A program made the translations under genes and the position numbers. This document shows positions 1 through 10,513 of a stretch of DNA of 64,000 bases, in pieces. This stretch comes from Candidatus Puniceispirillum sp. (GTDB lineage: Bacteria; Pseudomonadota; Alphaproteobacteria; Puniceispirillales; Puniceispirillaceae), in assembly GCA_016778895.1 (NCBI GenBank), contig JADHOR010000004.1:58335-122334 (forward strand), given 5' to 3'. Every line of letters starts with the position of its first letter. Positions within the stretch are counted from its first letter, which is position 1. The notes beneath the pieces were generated by a model that saw only the letters and a program-made list of their open reading frames with translations, searched no databases and had not been told where the DNA came from.

Positions 1-1621
1 CAGTCATACGCGCACCGCCGGTTGTGCCGCGTGGGCTGCGGTTGGAGTCGCCTTGAATGACGGTAATAAGATCGGCATCATACCCAAGCCGGTCCGAGAG
101 AATCTGCGTTACTGTGGTTTTGTGCCCCTGCCCGTTACATTGCTGCGAGCCGTGAAGAATAATCCGCCCATCATCCTGAAACTCGACATCAACACCGTCA
201 TCAGCACCTCCGCCACACTGTTCAAGATACATCCCAAAGCCGATCCCGCGTAGCTTGCCCCGCTCAGCTGACGCCGCCTTGCGGTCGGCAAAACCGGCAA
301 CATCAGCGGTGCCGATTGCCATCTCGAACAATTCCGCCATTTCACCGGAGTCAATCACGCCGCCCGAGACCATTTCATAGGGAATTTGGCTTGATTTGAT
401 CAAATTGACCCGGCGCACATCCATCCGGCTTTTGCCGATTTTAGCGGAGATATGATCCATCAGCCGTTCCATCAGATAATTTGCCTCCGGCCGACCAGCA
501 CCACGATAGGCGTCAACGGCTGGTGTGTTTGTCATCACACCAATCACCCGCAGGCTCGCCGCTTGGATATCATAATTGGTGGTCAGGGTTCGGCTTCCCG
601 ACAAGGTTGGAATATAAGTGGAGTAATTCGACAGCCACGCACCAAGATTAGCGTGCGCAGTAACCTGAAGCGCCAATATACGGCCATCCTTATCAAACGC
701 CGCACGCGCCCGTGACCGGTTATCACGGCCATGCAGATCAGATACGAACGCGTCAGACCGTGCCTGCTGCCAGCGCACCATTTGCCCAAGGCGTCGGGCC
801 GCCCACGCAATGCAAATTTGTTCAGGATGCAGAAAAATCTTGAAGCCGAAACTGCCTCCCACATCGCCGGTTTGCACCCTCACATCAGCGCGGTCCATTG
901 ATAACGCTGTGGCGATCTGTTCGGCAATGCCAACAACGCCCTGGGTTCCACACCAGATATTCAACGTGCCATCACGCGCACCCGGCGCGGCAACCATCGA
1001 GCGGGTTTCAATCGAATTAATGACAATGCGGTTATTCACGACATCGATTTCAATGATTTGATGCCCGGCCTTGGCGGCGTCATTCATCGCCCGCTCGGCC
1101 TCGTCAACCTTACCCGCCCCCCATTCAAAAGCGACATTATTAGGATAACAGGGATATAGTTGGGGCGCACCGTCCTCAAGCGCGGCGTATATGTCGGTCA
1201 CCGCTGGCATGGTCTCGAACTCTGCCTCGATCAGCTCGATTGCCGAAGTGGCAATCTCCTCACTTTCGGCTACCACCATCGCCACGATATCACCGGCATG
1301 ACGATTAATGTCACGCACCATGGCTGGTTTGCTAACCAGCTGCATCTTGCCACCACCGATCAATGGCGGCCGGTATTGACACTGTATATCGCCAACCTTG
1401 TCAGCATCGAGATCGGCTTGTGTTGCGACAAGATGAACACCGCTCTGATGCCGTGCCACTGTTACGTCAAGCCGCACCAGCCGGGCATGTGCGTGTGGGG
1501 CACGCAGGAACGCAACACGCAACCCCAGCCCCGGAGCAACATCATCACTATAGCAACCAGCCCCGACCAGCAACCGGCGATCCTCGATTCGCGCGGTTGA
1601 TTGTCCAATTCCAAATTTCAT
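1..1621 (-). CDS. CoxL-like molybdopterin-binding subunit, form II (3' end outside window)
   Basis: Reading the minus strand from ATG at 1621 gives one uninterrupted frame of 540 codons that leaves the window at base 1, which is why the ORF track misses it. The N-terminus (GIGQSTARIEDRRLLVGAG) is typical of the large subunit of the xanthine dehydrogenase/CO dehydrogenase family, which binds the molybdopterin cofactor and substrate. Near residue 370 the loop reads AYRGAGR, the form II signature; true form I CO dehydrogenase has AYxCSFR. Form II enzymes have doubtful CO-oxidising ability, so the substrate is unknown. It looks like the first gene of its unit, with partner FAD and 2Fe-2S subunits perhaps to the left. 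The mobA and fdhD genes near 29 kb also concern molybdenum enzymes. Confidence 0.88.
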   Translation of the reverse strand, partial: MKFGIGQSTARIEDRRLLVGAGCYSDDVAPGLGLRVAFLRAPHAHARLVRLDVTVARHQSGVHLVATQADLDADKVGDIQCQYRPPLIGGGKMQLVSKPAMVRDINRHAGDIVAMVVAESEEIATSAIELIEAEFETMPAVTDIYAALEDGAPQLYPCYPNNVAFEWGAGKVDEAERAMNDAAKAGHQIIEIDVVNNRIVINSIETRSMVAAPGARDGTLNIWCGTQGVVGIAEQIATALSMDRADVRVQTGDVGGSFGFKIFLHPEQICIAWAARRLGQMVRWQQARSDAFVSDLHGRDNRSRARAAFDKDGRILALQVTAHANLGAWLSNYSTYIPTLSGSRTLTTNYDIQAASLRVIGVMTNTPAVDAYRGAGRPEANYLMERLMDHISAKIGKSRMDVRRVNLIKSSQIPYEMVSGGVIDSGEMAELFEMAIGTADVAGFADRKAASAERGKLRGIGFGMYLEQCGGGADDGVDVEFQDDGRIILHGSQQCNGQGHKTTVTQILSDRLGYDADLITVIQGDSNRSPRGTTGGARMT

Positions 1622-1695
1622 TTATCTGGCGCTCCCAATTGATTTAGCATCGTCTCAACCGCCAACGAGGCCCGCCATTAACCCAAGACCCGTCT

Positions 1696-2301
1696 TTAGT
1701 CGTTAAATTGGCGGTATGCCGCATAAATACGGGTGCCCGTTGTTACCCAGCACAGCAACCCGAACAGCAGTGCCATGACTATGAAATAGTCAGGCCAGAT
1801 AAGCATTGCAAGGAAAAGCAATATGGTTTCCGCACCTTCGGTTAGGCCACCAAGATAGTAAAATGCTTTCTTACCGCGAATATCAGTCGTGACATGATGT
1901 TTTTCGGCAAGGATGGCAAAGCCGAGAAAGCTGCTCGCGGTGCCGATAAAGCTGAAAATCAGGAACGTGGCAGCGACCGCATTTTCCGGACGCGCCAGCG
2001 CGAATGTAAACGGGATTGAACTGTAGAAGATAAAGTCACTAACAATATCAAGATAGCCGCCAAAATCGCTAGACTGGCTGGCGCGCGCCACAGCCCCATC
2101 GAGCCCATCAGCGACACGGTTTAGCAACACTAGCCATAAGGCGGGTTGAAACATCTCGGCTGCCACACAACCTGCCGCCAGCAGCCCAAAACCAGCACCG
2201 GCGAGGGTAACCTGATTGGCTGTTACCCCTAGCCTGACAAGACCGCGTCCAAGCGGATTTAGTAGCTGGTCAATCACTGGCCGGATTTGGGCGTCAAACA
2301 T
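1696..2301 (-). CDS. CDP-alcohol phosphatidyltransferase family protein
   Basis: A 201-residue integral membrane protein with several hydrophobic segments. Near residues 65-90 it carries the complete CDP-alcohol phosphotransferase motif (DGLDGAVAR...G...D...D), whose acidic residues bind Mg2+ and the CDP headgroup donor. Members join a phosphatidyl group to an alcohol such as serine, glycerol phosphate or inositol; the acceptor cannot be told here. It starts 5 bases after the stop of the phosphatidylserine-decarboxylase-like gene, so the two are probably cotranscribed, like the usual psd-pssA pair. The partner lacks catalytic residues, so I do not call this pssA. Confidence 0.8.
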   Translation of the reverse strand: MFDAQIRPVIDQLLNPLGRGLVRLGVTANQVTLAGAGFGLLAAGCVAAEMFQPALWLVLLNRVADGLDGAVARASQSSDFGGYLDIVSDFIFYSSIPFTFALARPENAVAATFLIFSFIGTASSFLGFAILAEKHHVTTDIRGKKAFYYLGGLTEGAETILLFLAMLIWPDYFIVMALLFGLLCWVTTGTRIYAAYRQFND

Positions 2302-2306
2302 CGTCT

Positions 2307-3002
2307 TTAGTTCTGTCTGGATGAAGGTCTGCGGGCGAATTGCGCCACCACCGTCTCACCAGCAATCATATGCTGGCCAGGCGTTATCATGATTTTACAC
2401 CCAGCAGGCACATAAAGATCAACCACACCGGCGATGCGCGCCATCCCGATCGGGCTACCAGCCAGCACCCGCTTTCCTTCGGCCAGACGGCAAACCAGCT
2501 GACGCGCGGTCTTGCTGCCAAGCTGTACCAGCACAATATCGCGGTTAAACGCATCACGAATGCAGATCTCGCGCCGCTCATTTACTTCGCGCGCGGACTG
2601 CCAGCTTGCCGGATTATCACCCCAGGACGTAAAAAGCCCCGGAAAAAGCACATTCTCAACGATATGGCCGGTAATCGGGCTAGTTTGCAGTTGCATATCG
2701 CTTAGGCGTGTCCGAATAGTGATGCATTTCGCCGCGACAGCCGCATCAGTCATCATGCCATCCGGAAAATTTGTGGTAACAATGTCCAGAACCACGCCAT
2801 CTGCAGGCGCATAGATCGACTGCCTGTCACCTTCGGTTTGCCGGTTTGGCACCCGCAAGCCATGCGCCAGCCACAACATGAGACCAAGCGCAAAACACCC
2901 TAGCGGTAAAGAAATCACGCTGGTTAAGATTGTTACAACCCCTGCTATGGCAAGCACCGGCCAGCCATCATCAGCAATTTTCCAGTCAGATCCAGATATC
3001 AT
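2307..3002 (-). CDS. phosphatidylserine decarboxylase-like protein lacking catalytic residues
   Basis: About 231 residues, close to the length of short alphaproteobacterial Psd proenzymes. Two hydrophobic stretches at the N-terminus anchor it. YAPADGVV near residue 70 keeps the catalytic Asp region. The segment that normally reads VHVNR (catalytic His) is DMQLQTSP. The self-cleavage site, normally IRFGSRVDVYLP, is ARIAGVVDLYVP, so the Ser that becomes the pyruvoyl group is absent. Classical autoprocessing and decarboxylation therefore look impossible. ATG at 3002 has GAGG seven bases upstream; 3008 is the other candidate. The gene is tightly linked to the CDP-alcohol transferase downstream. 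It may be a catalytically dead paralogue, a scaffold or a repurposed enzyme. Confidence 0.7.
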   Translation of the reverse strand: MISGSDWKIADDGWPVLAIAGVVTILTSVISLPLGCFALGLMLWLAHGLRVPNRQTEGDRQSIYAPADGVVLDIVTTNFPDGMMTDAAVAAKCITIRTRLSDMQLQTSPITGHIVENVLFPGLFTSWGDNPASWQSAREVNERREICIRDAFNRDIVLVQLGSKTARQLVCRLAEGKRVLAGSPIGMARIAGVVDLYVPAGCKIMITPGQHMIAGETVVAQFARRPSSRQN

Positions 3003-3127
3003 CTTCATGCCTCATTCACGACACTAGGTTCGTTTCCGGCCCAAAAACCAGCCCCAGTATAAGCTTCAGTATAAGCTCCAAAACAAACCAACTGATGCCC
3101 GATGCCCTTTAAAGGATGCTGACCGGT

Positions 3128-4372
3128 TTAATTTTGGCCAGCGATTGGGCTGGTCGCGTTTGGAACTGCAAAAATCTGCTTTGGGTAAATCAAGTTTGGA
3201 TCACTGATATCCTGCCGGTTTCGCCGCACGATATCGACATATTTCACCCCTTCACCCAGCTGATGATAGGCGATACGCCACAAAGCATCACCTTTATTCA
3301 CAACGATCAGAGGCGATCCATCCTGACCTTTGGCAAGGTCGCGCGCGCTTATCGGCAGATCATAATGCGCAATCACCCGATTAGCCTCATCATATAGCTC
3401 AAAGCGTAGATGGTTCACCGTCAAACTCATATCAAAACTACCGGCAATTTGCCAGTCGCCATCCACCAGAACCAACGCCTCACCAAAGCTGCGCTTTGGA
3501 TCAGTTGCCGTTACTTTAATGCCGCCGCGCGATGTGCCTGATATCAGAATACTGCCTGCATCGCGCCAGACAATGGCAGTTGGCGTCAAAGCAGCGAGCT
3601 GGGTTGTAGCGATGTCCGGTTGCGGTTTGGCAGGAGACGGTGTCACAGTAACCTTCGCTGTGGTGCTGGCCGGTTGTGGTTTGGCAGGAGACGGTGTCAC
3701 AGTAACCTTCGCTGTGGTGCTGGCCGGTTGTGGTTTGGCAGGAGACGGTGTCACAGTCACCGTCGCTGTGGTGTTTGCCGGTTGCGCCGGCTCGACATCA
3801 TCCGGCGACTGAATCAGCACCGGCACGTCGGTGGCTGTTTCTGGCAATAGCGCCACCAAGGGCTTTGACTCGGCATCTTGGTATATTTCTACTGCCAGAC
3901 TGCGATCGGCAAGCTCGGTAGATCCGTCCGGGCGTTCCATTGCAACCGAGATCAGATGCTGGCCGGGCGCCAGCATTTTTTCTAATACAATGACCCATTC
4001 ACCACTGCCATTGGCAATCGTTTCACCAAGCAAAATATCACCTTCAAAAATACTAATTTTTGCATTCGGGGCAGCTGTACCGGCAAAGACCGCCGCACCA
4101 TCAGGCTTGACCCGAGCCAGATCAATAATCAACGGCGGCAGCGTGGCAGCAACAGTGCGCAAGTTTGCTTGCGGTGCAATTGACGGGTCCGTTTGCGTTG
4201 GTTCAGCCGCCAGCGGCGCTGGTTGCGCCCCAACAGGCGCTGGCTTTGACAGATCAATTGACTGGCTTTGCGGCTCTATCTGCTGGGTTTCATCATCAAG
4301 AATCACCATCGAGAGCGCAATCGCAACGAGAACTCCACCAACTGCAAAAAGAATGTAGAGTATCCAGCGCAC
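3128..4372 (-). CDS. membrane-anchored LysM-domain protein
   Basis: A 414-residue protein with one N-terminal membrane segment (about residues 3-25) and a long extracytoplasmic part. Residues about 65-150 and 270-350 resemble Ig-like modules. Between them lies a low-complexity Pro/Thr/Lys linker with three copies of an 18-residue unit (VTVTPSPAKPQP core). The last 55 residues form a LysM domain (VNKGDALWRIAYHQLGEG...NLIYPKQIFAVP) that should bind peptidoglycan. The start is GTG at 4372 with GGAA upstream. It is divergent from the LOG gene. Architecture fits the alphaproteobacterial Ig-like/LysM envelope proteins; the specific role is unknown. Confidence 0.8.
   Translation of the reverse strand: MRWILYILFAVGGVLVAIALSMVILDDETQQIEPQSQSIDLSKPAPVGAQPAPLAAEPTQTDPSIAPQANLRTVAATLPPLIIDLARVKPDGAAVFAGTAAPNAKISIFEGDILLGETIANGSGEWVIVLEKMLAPGQHLISVAMERPDGSTELADRSLAVEIYQDAESKPLVALLPETATDVPVLIQSPDDVEPAQPANTTATVTVTPSPAKPQPASTTAKVTVTPSPAKPQPASTTAKVTVTPSPAKPQPDIATTQLAALTPTAIVWRDAGSILISGTSRGGIKVTATDPKRSFGEALVLVDGDWQIAGSFDMSLTVNHLRFELYDEANRVIAHYDLPISARDLAKGQDGSPLIVVNKGDALWRIAYHQLGEGVKYVDIVRRNRQDISDPNLIYPKQIFAVPNATSPIAGQN
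3618..3779. repeat. 54-bp tandem repeat, three copies, inside the LysM gene
   Basis: Copies begin near 3618, 3672 and 3726. The first two are nearly identical; the third differs at its far end. Each codes 18 residues of a Pro/Thr-rich linker, so copy-number changes stay in frame and would alter the spacing between membrane anchor and LysM domain. Confidence 0.9.
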
Positions 4373-4478
4373 TGATGTGGTTTCCTGTCCAATATAGATT
4401 GATTGTTAACAGAGTAATCCTAATTGCGTTAGGGTTCAATGTTAGTTAGGTACAAGCCGGATATTAAAAGGATTCTAA

Positions 4479-5054
4479 ATGAAAAAAGTTTGTGTATTTA
4501 CCGGCGCCGCAGCCGGCATCAACCCAGCCTATAGGGAGGCTGCCTTTCAATTAGGTCAGATGATCGGATCGCGCAGTTTGGGGCTGGTCTATGGCGGCGG
4601 TAAAAGAGGCCTGATGGGCGCTGTCGCTGATGGCGTATTGGCGGTCAATGGCCGCGTTACCGGCATTATTCCGCAGTTTCTGGACAATGTAGAGGTTGGG
4701 CATAAAGGGGTTACCGACCTTCATATCATCGATTCAATGCATGAGCGCAAAGCCATGATGTATGATATGGCCGACGCCTTTATCATTTTTCCAGGAGGAC
4801 TTGGCACGCTTGATGAAACCATGGAGATCATCACATGGCGACAATTGGGACTGCACACAAAACCAATCATAATCGTCAATCTAAACGGCTATTGGGATTT
4901 AATGCTAGCGATGTTTAAGAACATAATTGATCAGGGCTTTATGCATCACGGTCATACTGGTCATTTTGATCAGGCGAATGACCTGGACAGTTTAATGGAC
5001 AAGCTTGATGCGATTTTCCGGCCAGATGAAACATCTATCGAACGCCAGCCATAA
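4479..5054 (+). CDS. LOG family protein (TIGR00730 type)
   Basis: A 191-residue Rossmann-fold protein of the lysine-decarboxylase-like/LOG family. It has the GGGKRGLMG nucleotide-binding loop near residue 37 and the diagnostic PGGLGTLDE motif near residue 103. Characterised members hydrolyse nucleoside 5'-monophosphates to base and ribose 5-phosphate, including cytokinin nucleotides; older names such as lysine decarboxylase are misleading. AAGG lies 8 bases before ATG. It is a single gene followed by a hairpin terminator. The in vivo bacterial substrate is not evident from the sequence. Confidence 0.9.
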   Translation: MKKVCVFTGAAAGINPAYREAAFQLGQMIGSRSLGLVYGGGKRGLMGAVADGVLAVNGRVTGIIPQFLDNVEVGHKGVTDLHIIDSMHERKAMMYDMADAFIIFPGGLGTLDETMEIITWRQLGLHTKPIIIVNLNGYWDLMLAMFKNIIDQGFMHHGHTGHFDQANDLDSLMDKLDAIFRPDETSIERQP

Positions 5055-5152
5055 AGCCATGGAAACCGCCAATAATGACGATTGGATGGCCACTCAAACC
5101 TGTCCAAATATGATTATCGAGGCAATGTCACGTAAATATCGGGGCAATATCA

Positions 5153-5171
5153 CCCGGTGATCCGGGCTTTT
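5153..5171 (+). terminator. hairpin terminator after LOG gene
   Basis: CCCGG-TGAT-CCGGG stem-loop followed by CTTTT, about 100 bases after the LOG stop codon. The stem is short, so strength is uncertain. Confidence 0.5.
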
Positions 5172-5225
5172 AACTTATCCGCCACATCGGCAAGAGGCCA
5201 ACCCTTTTCCGTTAGCGGCAATTCC

Positions 5226-7457
5226 CTATCCAATGATGCTGTTCAAGGTCGCACTTGGCCGCATGACTTTTTCCACCTTAGCACTATCGGCGCGATAATA
5301 ACCGCCAAGATCGCACGGCTTGCCTTGAGTTGACGCCAATTCAGCGACGATTTTATCTTCATTTTGTGACAATGATGCCGCCAGCGCAGTAAAATCGTCA
5401 CGCAAATCCTGATCGTCAGTTTGTGCAGCAAGCGCCTCAGCCCAATAACGTGCAAAATAATAATGGCTGTCACGCGTATCGGTCTGGCCAGCACGTCGGG
5501 CTGGCGACTTATCATTTTCTAATAGCCGTTGCGTTGCAATATCCACTGCCTTTCCAAGAATACCAGCTTTGCTGTTACCCGTTGACTCGGCAATGAAATT
5601 CAATGACTCACCCAAGGCACAGAACTCACCAAGCGAGTCCCAGCGTAGATGCCCCTGCTCAACCAACTGCTGGACATGCTTTGGCGCAGATCCGCCGGCA
5701 CCCGTTTCGAAAAGGCCACCGCCATTCATCAGCTTGACCACCGACAACATCTTTGCCGAGGTACCAAGCTCGAGGATCGGGAACAAATCAGTCAGGTAAT
5801 CGCGAAGCACATTACCCGTGATCGAGATACAATCCTTGCCAGCGGTAATAACCTCAAGCGAGAATCTGGTCGCCTCACGCGGCGCCATGATTTTAACCGA
5901 TGACAGGGGAACGCCGAGCTGCTCAAGCATTGATTTCACATAGGCAATGATTTGCGCGTCATGCGGGCGCGCCTCATTCAGCCAGAATACCGCCTCGGCA
6001 CCAGTCGCCTTCTGCCGGGCAAGCCCAAGCTTGACCCAGTCTTCGATCGGCGCCTTATTGGTGCTTGATGCACGCCAGATGTCGCCTTTTTGGACCTTAT
6101 GCTCATGCAGGATCTCACCATTTTCCAGCACATAGCGCATTACGCCATCATCGGTCATCTGGAAGGTTGTCGGATGAGAGCCATATTCCTCGGCCTTTTG
6201 AGCCATTAGTCCGACATTGGATACCGAGCCAGCGGTCGCCGGGTTCAACGCCCCATTCTCCTTGAAGAACTTGATCGCCTCTTCATAAACCGGCGCATAA
6301 GAGTTATCAGGAATGACGCATTTGCAATCCTGCTCGGTACCATCCGGCCCCCAGCCCTTGCCACCAGCACGGATCAAGGCTGGCATTGACGCGTCAATAA
6401 TTACATCTGACGAAACATGGAAATTGCTCAGTCCCTTGTCTGAATTTACCATATAAAGCGGTGGGTTAGCCTCAAAGCACGCCGCCAGATCAGCCTCCAG
6501 CTCGGCGCGCTTATCGTCGGCCAGCGTGGCAATCCGTGTCTCGAGGTCGCTGAGACCAAGGTTGTAATCCATGCCCAGATTACGCAGGACGTCCCCATGT
6601 TTTGCGACAAAATCCTCAAGCAGAACAGCAACAGCCTGACCAAAAATGATCGGATCGGAAACCTTCATCATAGTTGCTTTCAGATGCACCGAAAACAGCA
6701 CGCCCCTGTTCTTGGCATCTACCAGCTCATCGCGCAGAAACGCCCGCAAGGTTGCAAGGCTCATGAAAGACGCGTCAACAACGGTTCCTGACTGTAAACT
6801 AAGCCCCTCTTTAAGCACTGTCACATCACCAGCCGCATTCTCGAATTCGATCTTCGCCTTGCCAGCCTGTGCGTCGGTCAGCGTTGCAGATTTTTCATTC
6901 GAGAAAAAATCGCCTGATGGCATTGATGACACATGAGTTTTTGAAGCAGCCGCCCAAACCCCCATCGAATGCGGGTTATTTTGCGCATAGATTTTAACTG
7001 CCTGCGCCGAACGCCGATCAGAATTACCCTCGCGCAGAACCGGATTGACCGCGCTGCCCTTGACCGCGTCATACCGTGCGGCAATCGCCCGCTCTTCATC
7101 ATTCGCCGGCGCAACAGGATAATCCGGCAGATTGTATCCTTGCGACTGCAATTCCGAGATCACGCCAACCAACTGCGGGATTGAAGCCGAAATATTCGGC
7201 AGTTTAATCACATTGGCCATTGGTGTTTTCACCCACTCACCAAGTTCGGCCAGATCGTCCGACTGGCGCTGGCTTTCGGTCAAGATTTCAGGAAATGCTG
7301 CAATCACCCGACCCGCTAGCGAGATATCGCGACGCCCAACAGTTAATCCAGCGGGCCTTACAAACCGGTTGATAATCGGCAAGAGTGACGCGCTGGCAAG
7401 TTCTGGTGCTTCGTCGACCTTAGTGTAGATTAGATCAGGATTGGCTTTATCTGACAT
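5226..7457 (-). CDS. icd: NADP-dependent isocitrate dehydrogenase, monomeric type
   Basis: A 743-residue protein, full length for the monomeric (IDH-II) class, which is unrelated in domain layout to the roughly 400-residue homodimeric enzyme. It converts isocitrate to 2-oxoglutarate, CO2 and NADPH in the TCA cycle. Family-typical stretches such as [24 protein letters not shown] and [15 protein letters not shown] are present in order. An AAAGG Shine-Dalgarno lies 8 bases before ATG. It sits downstream of alaS on the same strand with a 78-base gap. Confidence 0.96.
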   Translation of the reverse strand: MSDKANPDLIYTKVDEAPELASASLLPIINRFVRPAGLTVGRRDISLAGRVIAAFPEILTESQRQSDDLAELGEWVKTPMANVIKLPNISASIPQLVGVISELQSQGYNLPDYPVAPANDEERAIAARYDAVKGSAVNPVLREGNSDRRSAQAVKIYAQNNPHSMGVWAAASKTHVSSMPSGDFFSNEKSATLTDAQAGKAKIEFENAAGDVTVLKEGLSLQSGTVVDASFMSLATLRAFLRDELVDAKNRGVLFSVHLKATMMKVSDPIIFGQAVAVLLEDFVAKHGDVLRNLGMDYNLGLSDLETRIATLADDKRAELEADLAACFEANPPLYMVNSDKGLSNFHVSSDVIIDASMPALIRAGGKGWGPDGTEQDCKCVIPDNSYAPVYEEAIKFFKENGALNPATAGSVSNVGLMAQKAEEYGSHPTTFQMTDDGVMRYVLENGEILHEHKVQKGDIWRASSTNKAPIEDWVKLGLARQKATGAEAVFWLNEARPHDAQIIAYVKSMLEQLGVPLSSVKIMAPREATRFSLEVITAGKDCISITGNVLRDYLTDLFPILELGTSAKMLSVVKLMNGGGLFETGAGGSAPKHVQQLVEQGHLRWDSLGEFCALGESLNFIAESTGNSKAGILGKAVDIATQRLLENDKSPARRAGQTDTRDSHYYFARYWAEALAAQTDDQDLRDDFTALAASLSQNEDKIVAELASTQGKPCDLGGYYRADSAKVEKVMRPSATLNSIIG

Positions 7458-7535
7458 GATGATTGCCTTTTTAATTGATGTTCACAACACACCCCAACGC
7501 GGGGCAAGGAGATTGAGGCCATTACCGGCAGCCCG

Positions 7536-10175
7536 CTAAAGGGCGGCGGACACGGTCTTTATTGCAGCGGCTGCCTTATCTGCATCGGGGCCGCCGGCCT
7601 GCGCCATATCAGGCCGACCACCGCCGCCGCCGCCGCCGAGTGCCGCCGCGCCGATTTTTACCAGATCAACCGCACTTTTCTGGCCAGCAAGATCTGCCGT
7701 TACCGCAACAACGATTGACGCTTTACCAGCATCGGTCGCGACCAGACAGATCACTGCATTTTCCAACGATGATTTGATTTCATCAGCCATTGATTTAAGC
7801 TCACGCGCCGGGGTGTCCTCCAGCAGTCGTCCGACAAAATTAATGCCATTAATGACCTCACCGTCATTAGCGTCAACGCCGCCTCTGGCGGCCAGTTTGC
7901 GCCGCAGCTGGCTTATATCGCGCTCGGCTTTTTTGCGGTCATCAACTAGCTGGGCCACACGTTCGGCAAGTTGTTCTGGGGCGATTTTTAAGAGATCAGC
8001 ACTTTTGGTCAAAATTGCATCACGCGCCGCAATCCAGGCCAAAGCGCCCTCATGTGTTACCGCCTCGATCCGGCGTACGCCGCCAGCAACAGCAGATTCT
8101 GAAATGATTTTCAGCAGGCTGATATCACCTGTCCGACCAACGTGGGTACCGCCACATAATTCGACCGACCACGCTTTGTTAGGGTTCTCATCGGCAACGC
8201 CGCCCATCTGTACGACGCGCACTTCATCGCCATATTTTTCGCCAAACAGCGCCAAAGCGCCAAGTTCAATCGCTGCGTCAGGGGTCATAATACGGGTGGT
8301 GACGTCCGCATTCATCCGAATTCGCGCATTCACAATCTGCTGTACCTGCTCTAGCTCTTCCGGCGAAACGGCCTTTTGATGCGAAAAGTCAAACCGTAGC
8401 CGGTCAGGGCTAACCAGCGAGCCCTTCTGCGCAACGTGATCACCAAGCACAAGCCGCAGCGCCTCATGCAGCAGATGCGTTGCCGAATGGTTCGCACGGA
8501 GCCGTAAACGCCGCGCAAAATCGATTTGCAACCGCACATCCTGCCCTTTGACAAGCGTGCCTGCCTCGACCTCAATCTGGTGAACAAACAGGCCGGACGG
8601 GGTCTTTTGGGTATCGGTTACGCGCGCTGTTCCGCCATCCCAGCTGATCGTACCGACATCGCCCACCTGGCCGCCAGACTCGCCATAAAACGGGGTTTGA
8701 TTAACCACCATACGCGCCTTGCCACCCTTGCCAACACTCTCAATTTCGGCATTACCATCCACCAGTGCGGTAACAATGGCCTCGGCCGTGTCCGCGTTAT
8801 AGCCAAGAAATTCGGTGGCTTCCAGATTTTGTGCGAGATCGAGCCAAATGGTTTCCGTGGCGCTGTCGCCGGATCCGCTCCATGCACGGCGCGCATTGGC
8901 CTTTTGCGCATCCATCGCAGCGTTAAATCCATCAAGGTCAACCTGCCAGCCATAGCCGCGCATGAAATCTTGGGTAAGATCAAGTGGGAAGCCGAATGTG
9001 TCATAAAGTTTGAAAGCCGTGGCCCCGTCAAGCGTGCCACCCGAGGCCTTGTCAGCCACCTCGTCATTCAAGATTCGCAGCCCGCGACCGAGGGTTTCCT
9101 TGAACCGTGTTTCCTCAAGTTTCAGGGTCTCGGTAATCAGAGATTGAGCCCGTCCAAGTTCACCATATTGTGCGCCCATCTCAGCAACTAATGTTGGCAC
9201 GAGCCGGTACATTGTCGGCTCAGCGCACCCCATTTGATGAATATGACGCATCGCCCGGCGCATAATCCGGCGCAACACATAGCCGCGCCCCTCATTTGAC
9301 GGCAAAACGCCATCGGCAATCAAAAAGGATGATGCCCGCAGATGATCCGCGACCACCCGGTGCGATACATTGTGCGCGCCGCCAGCTTCCGTGCCGGACA
9401 CATCAGCCGACGCCTCGATCAATGAGCGCATCAAATCAATATCGTAATTATCATGCTTGCCCTGAAGAACGGCGGCAATACGCTCTAGCCCCATTCCGGT
9501 GTCAATCGACGGTTTTGGCAGGTTAATGCGGTGGTCCGGCATCTGCTCAAATTGCATAAAAACCAGATTCCAAATCTCGATAAACCGGTCACCATCCTCA
9601 TCGGGAGAACCCGGAGGGCCGCCCGGAATGTGATCGCCATGATCAAAGAAAATTTCGGAACACGGGCCGCAAGGGCCAGTGTCACCCATCGCCCAGAAAT
9701 TATCAGAAGTAGCAATGCGGATAATACGACCATCGGCAAGGCCGGCAATTTTTTTCCAAAGACTGGCTGCCTCATCATCCTCGTGATAGACGGTCACCAA
9801 CAATTTTGACGAATCAAGACAATATTCCTCGGTGATTAAACGCCATGCAAGCTCGATCGCATTTTCCTTGAAATAATCGCCAAAGGAAAAATTACCAAGC
9901 ATTTCAAAAAATGTGTGATGACGCGCCGTGTAACCAACATTTTCCAGATCATTATGCTTGCCACCGGCGCGCACACATTTCTGCGCAGTGGCGGCCCGAA
10001 CATAATCGCGCGTCTCTGCACCGGTGAATAGATTTTTGAATTGCACCATTCCCGAATTGGCGAACATCAACGTCGGGTCATTTTGTGGCACTAGCGGGCT
10101 AGAGGCGACAATTTCATGTCCGTTCTTGCCAAAATAATTCAAAAAAGTGGCGCGGATATCATTCACACTCGACAT
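7536..10175 (-). CDS. alaS: alanyl-tRNA synthetase
   Basis: Charges tRNA-Ala and edits mischarged Ser/Gly. The class II aminoacylation domain fills the N-terminal half. The editing domain has the HSATH zinc site near residue 570 and the CGGTH site near residue 675. A DHHA1/C-Ala domain ends in the family-typical [15 protein letters not shown] stretch. The track begins 12 codons earlier, but [12 protein letters not shown] matches the family N-terminus and has GGGGG eight bases upstream of ATG at 10175, giving 879 residues. Confidence 0.97.
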   Translation of the reverse strand: MSSVNDIRATFLNYFGKNGHEIVASSPLVPQNDPTLMFANSGMVQFKNLFTGAETRDYVRAATAQKCVRAGGKHNDLENVGYTARHHTFFEMLGNFSFGDYFKENAIELAWRLITEEYCLDSSKLLVTVYHEDDEAASLWKKIAGLADGRIIRIATSDNFWAMGDTGPCGPCSEIFFDHGDHIPGGPPGSPDEDGDRFIEIWNLVFMQFEQMPDHRINLPKPSIDTGMGLERIAAVLQGKHDNYDIDLMRSLIEASADVSGTEAGGAHNVSHRVVADHLRASSFLIADGVLPSNEGRGYVLRRIMRRAMRHIHQMGCAEPTMYRLVPTLVAEMGAQYGELGRAQSLITETLKLEETRFKETLGRGLRILNDEVADKASGGTLDGATAFKLYDTFGFPLDLTQDFMRGYGWQVDLDGFNAAMDAQKANARRAWSGSGDSATETIWLDLAQNLEATEFLGYNADTAEAIVTALVDGNAEIESVGKGGKARMVVNQTPFYGESGGQVGDVGTISWDGGTARVTDTQKTPSGLFVHQIEVEAGTLVKGQDVRLQIDFARRLRLRANHSATHLLHEALRLVLGDHVAQKGSLVSPDRLRFDFSHQKAVSPEELEQVQQIVNARIRMNADVTTRIMTPDAAIELGALALFGEKYGDEVRVVQMGGVADENPNKAWSVELCGGTHVGRTGDISLLKIISESAVAGGVRRIEAVTHEGALAWIAARDAILTKSADLLKIAPEQLAERVAQLVDDRKKAERDISQLRRKLAARGGVDANDGEVINGINFVGRLLEDTPARELKSMADEIKSSLENAVICLVATDAGKASIVVAVTADLAGQKSAVDLVKIGAAALGGGGGGGRPDMAQAGGPDADKAAAAIKTVSAAL

Positions 10176-10513
10176 TAGACTGCCCCCAGCACAGCATCGG
10201 GCTCGCGGCACTTAGTCTCTGCTGATCACCAACACAAAATATACCGCGCAAAACCCATTTAATTGCGATTATTGTCTACCCGCCACAGGGGGTATCTGTC
10301 CAGATCAACTTGCCTAAATTGAGCGGAATTCATGTAAAAAACTCCGCGAAACCTAATGGCGTTTTGGTACTGGCCGCATAACGCAGTATTGACACGGCTC
10401 AACAAGCCTTGCGCCAAGCAAATTGCCAGCCCCAAAAGCGTGACTGACAAAGATAAATTTTACCTAATATCACGGCTGGAAACTGACGCGAAATTTCTAT
10501 TTCTTTTCCAAGG
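10176..10513. other. gene-free stretch between recA and alaS
   Basis: No coding frame or RNA gene is apparent. The alaS ribosome binding site is at its left end. I see no convincing recA terminator hairpin with a T run, so readthrough into alaS is possible. Confidence 0.6.

Noticed and set aside
1139-1158. TAGGATAACAGGGATAT resembles the I-SceI homing endonuclease site.
   Set aside because: It lacks exact identity (TAGGGATAACAGGGTAAT) and lies inside the intact CoxL-like reading frame; chance similarity.
53-1600. Several plus-strand track ORFs at the left edge (for example 1160-1600).
   Set aside because: They are shadows of the continuous minus-strand CoxL-like frame that runs off the window.
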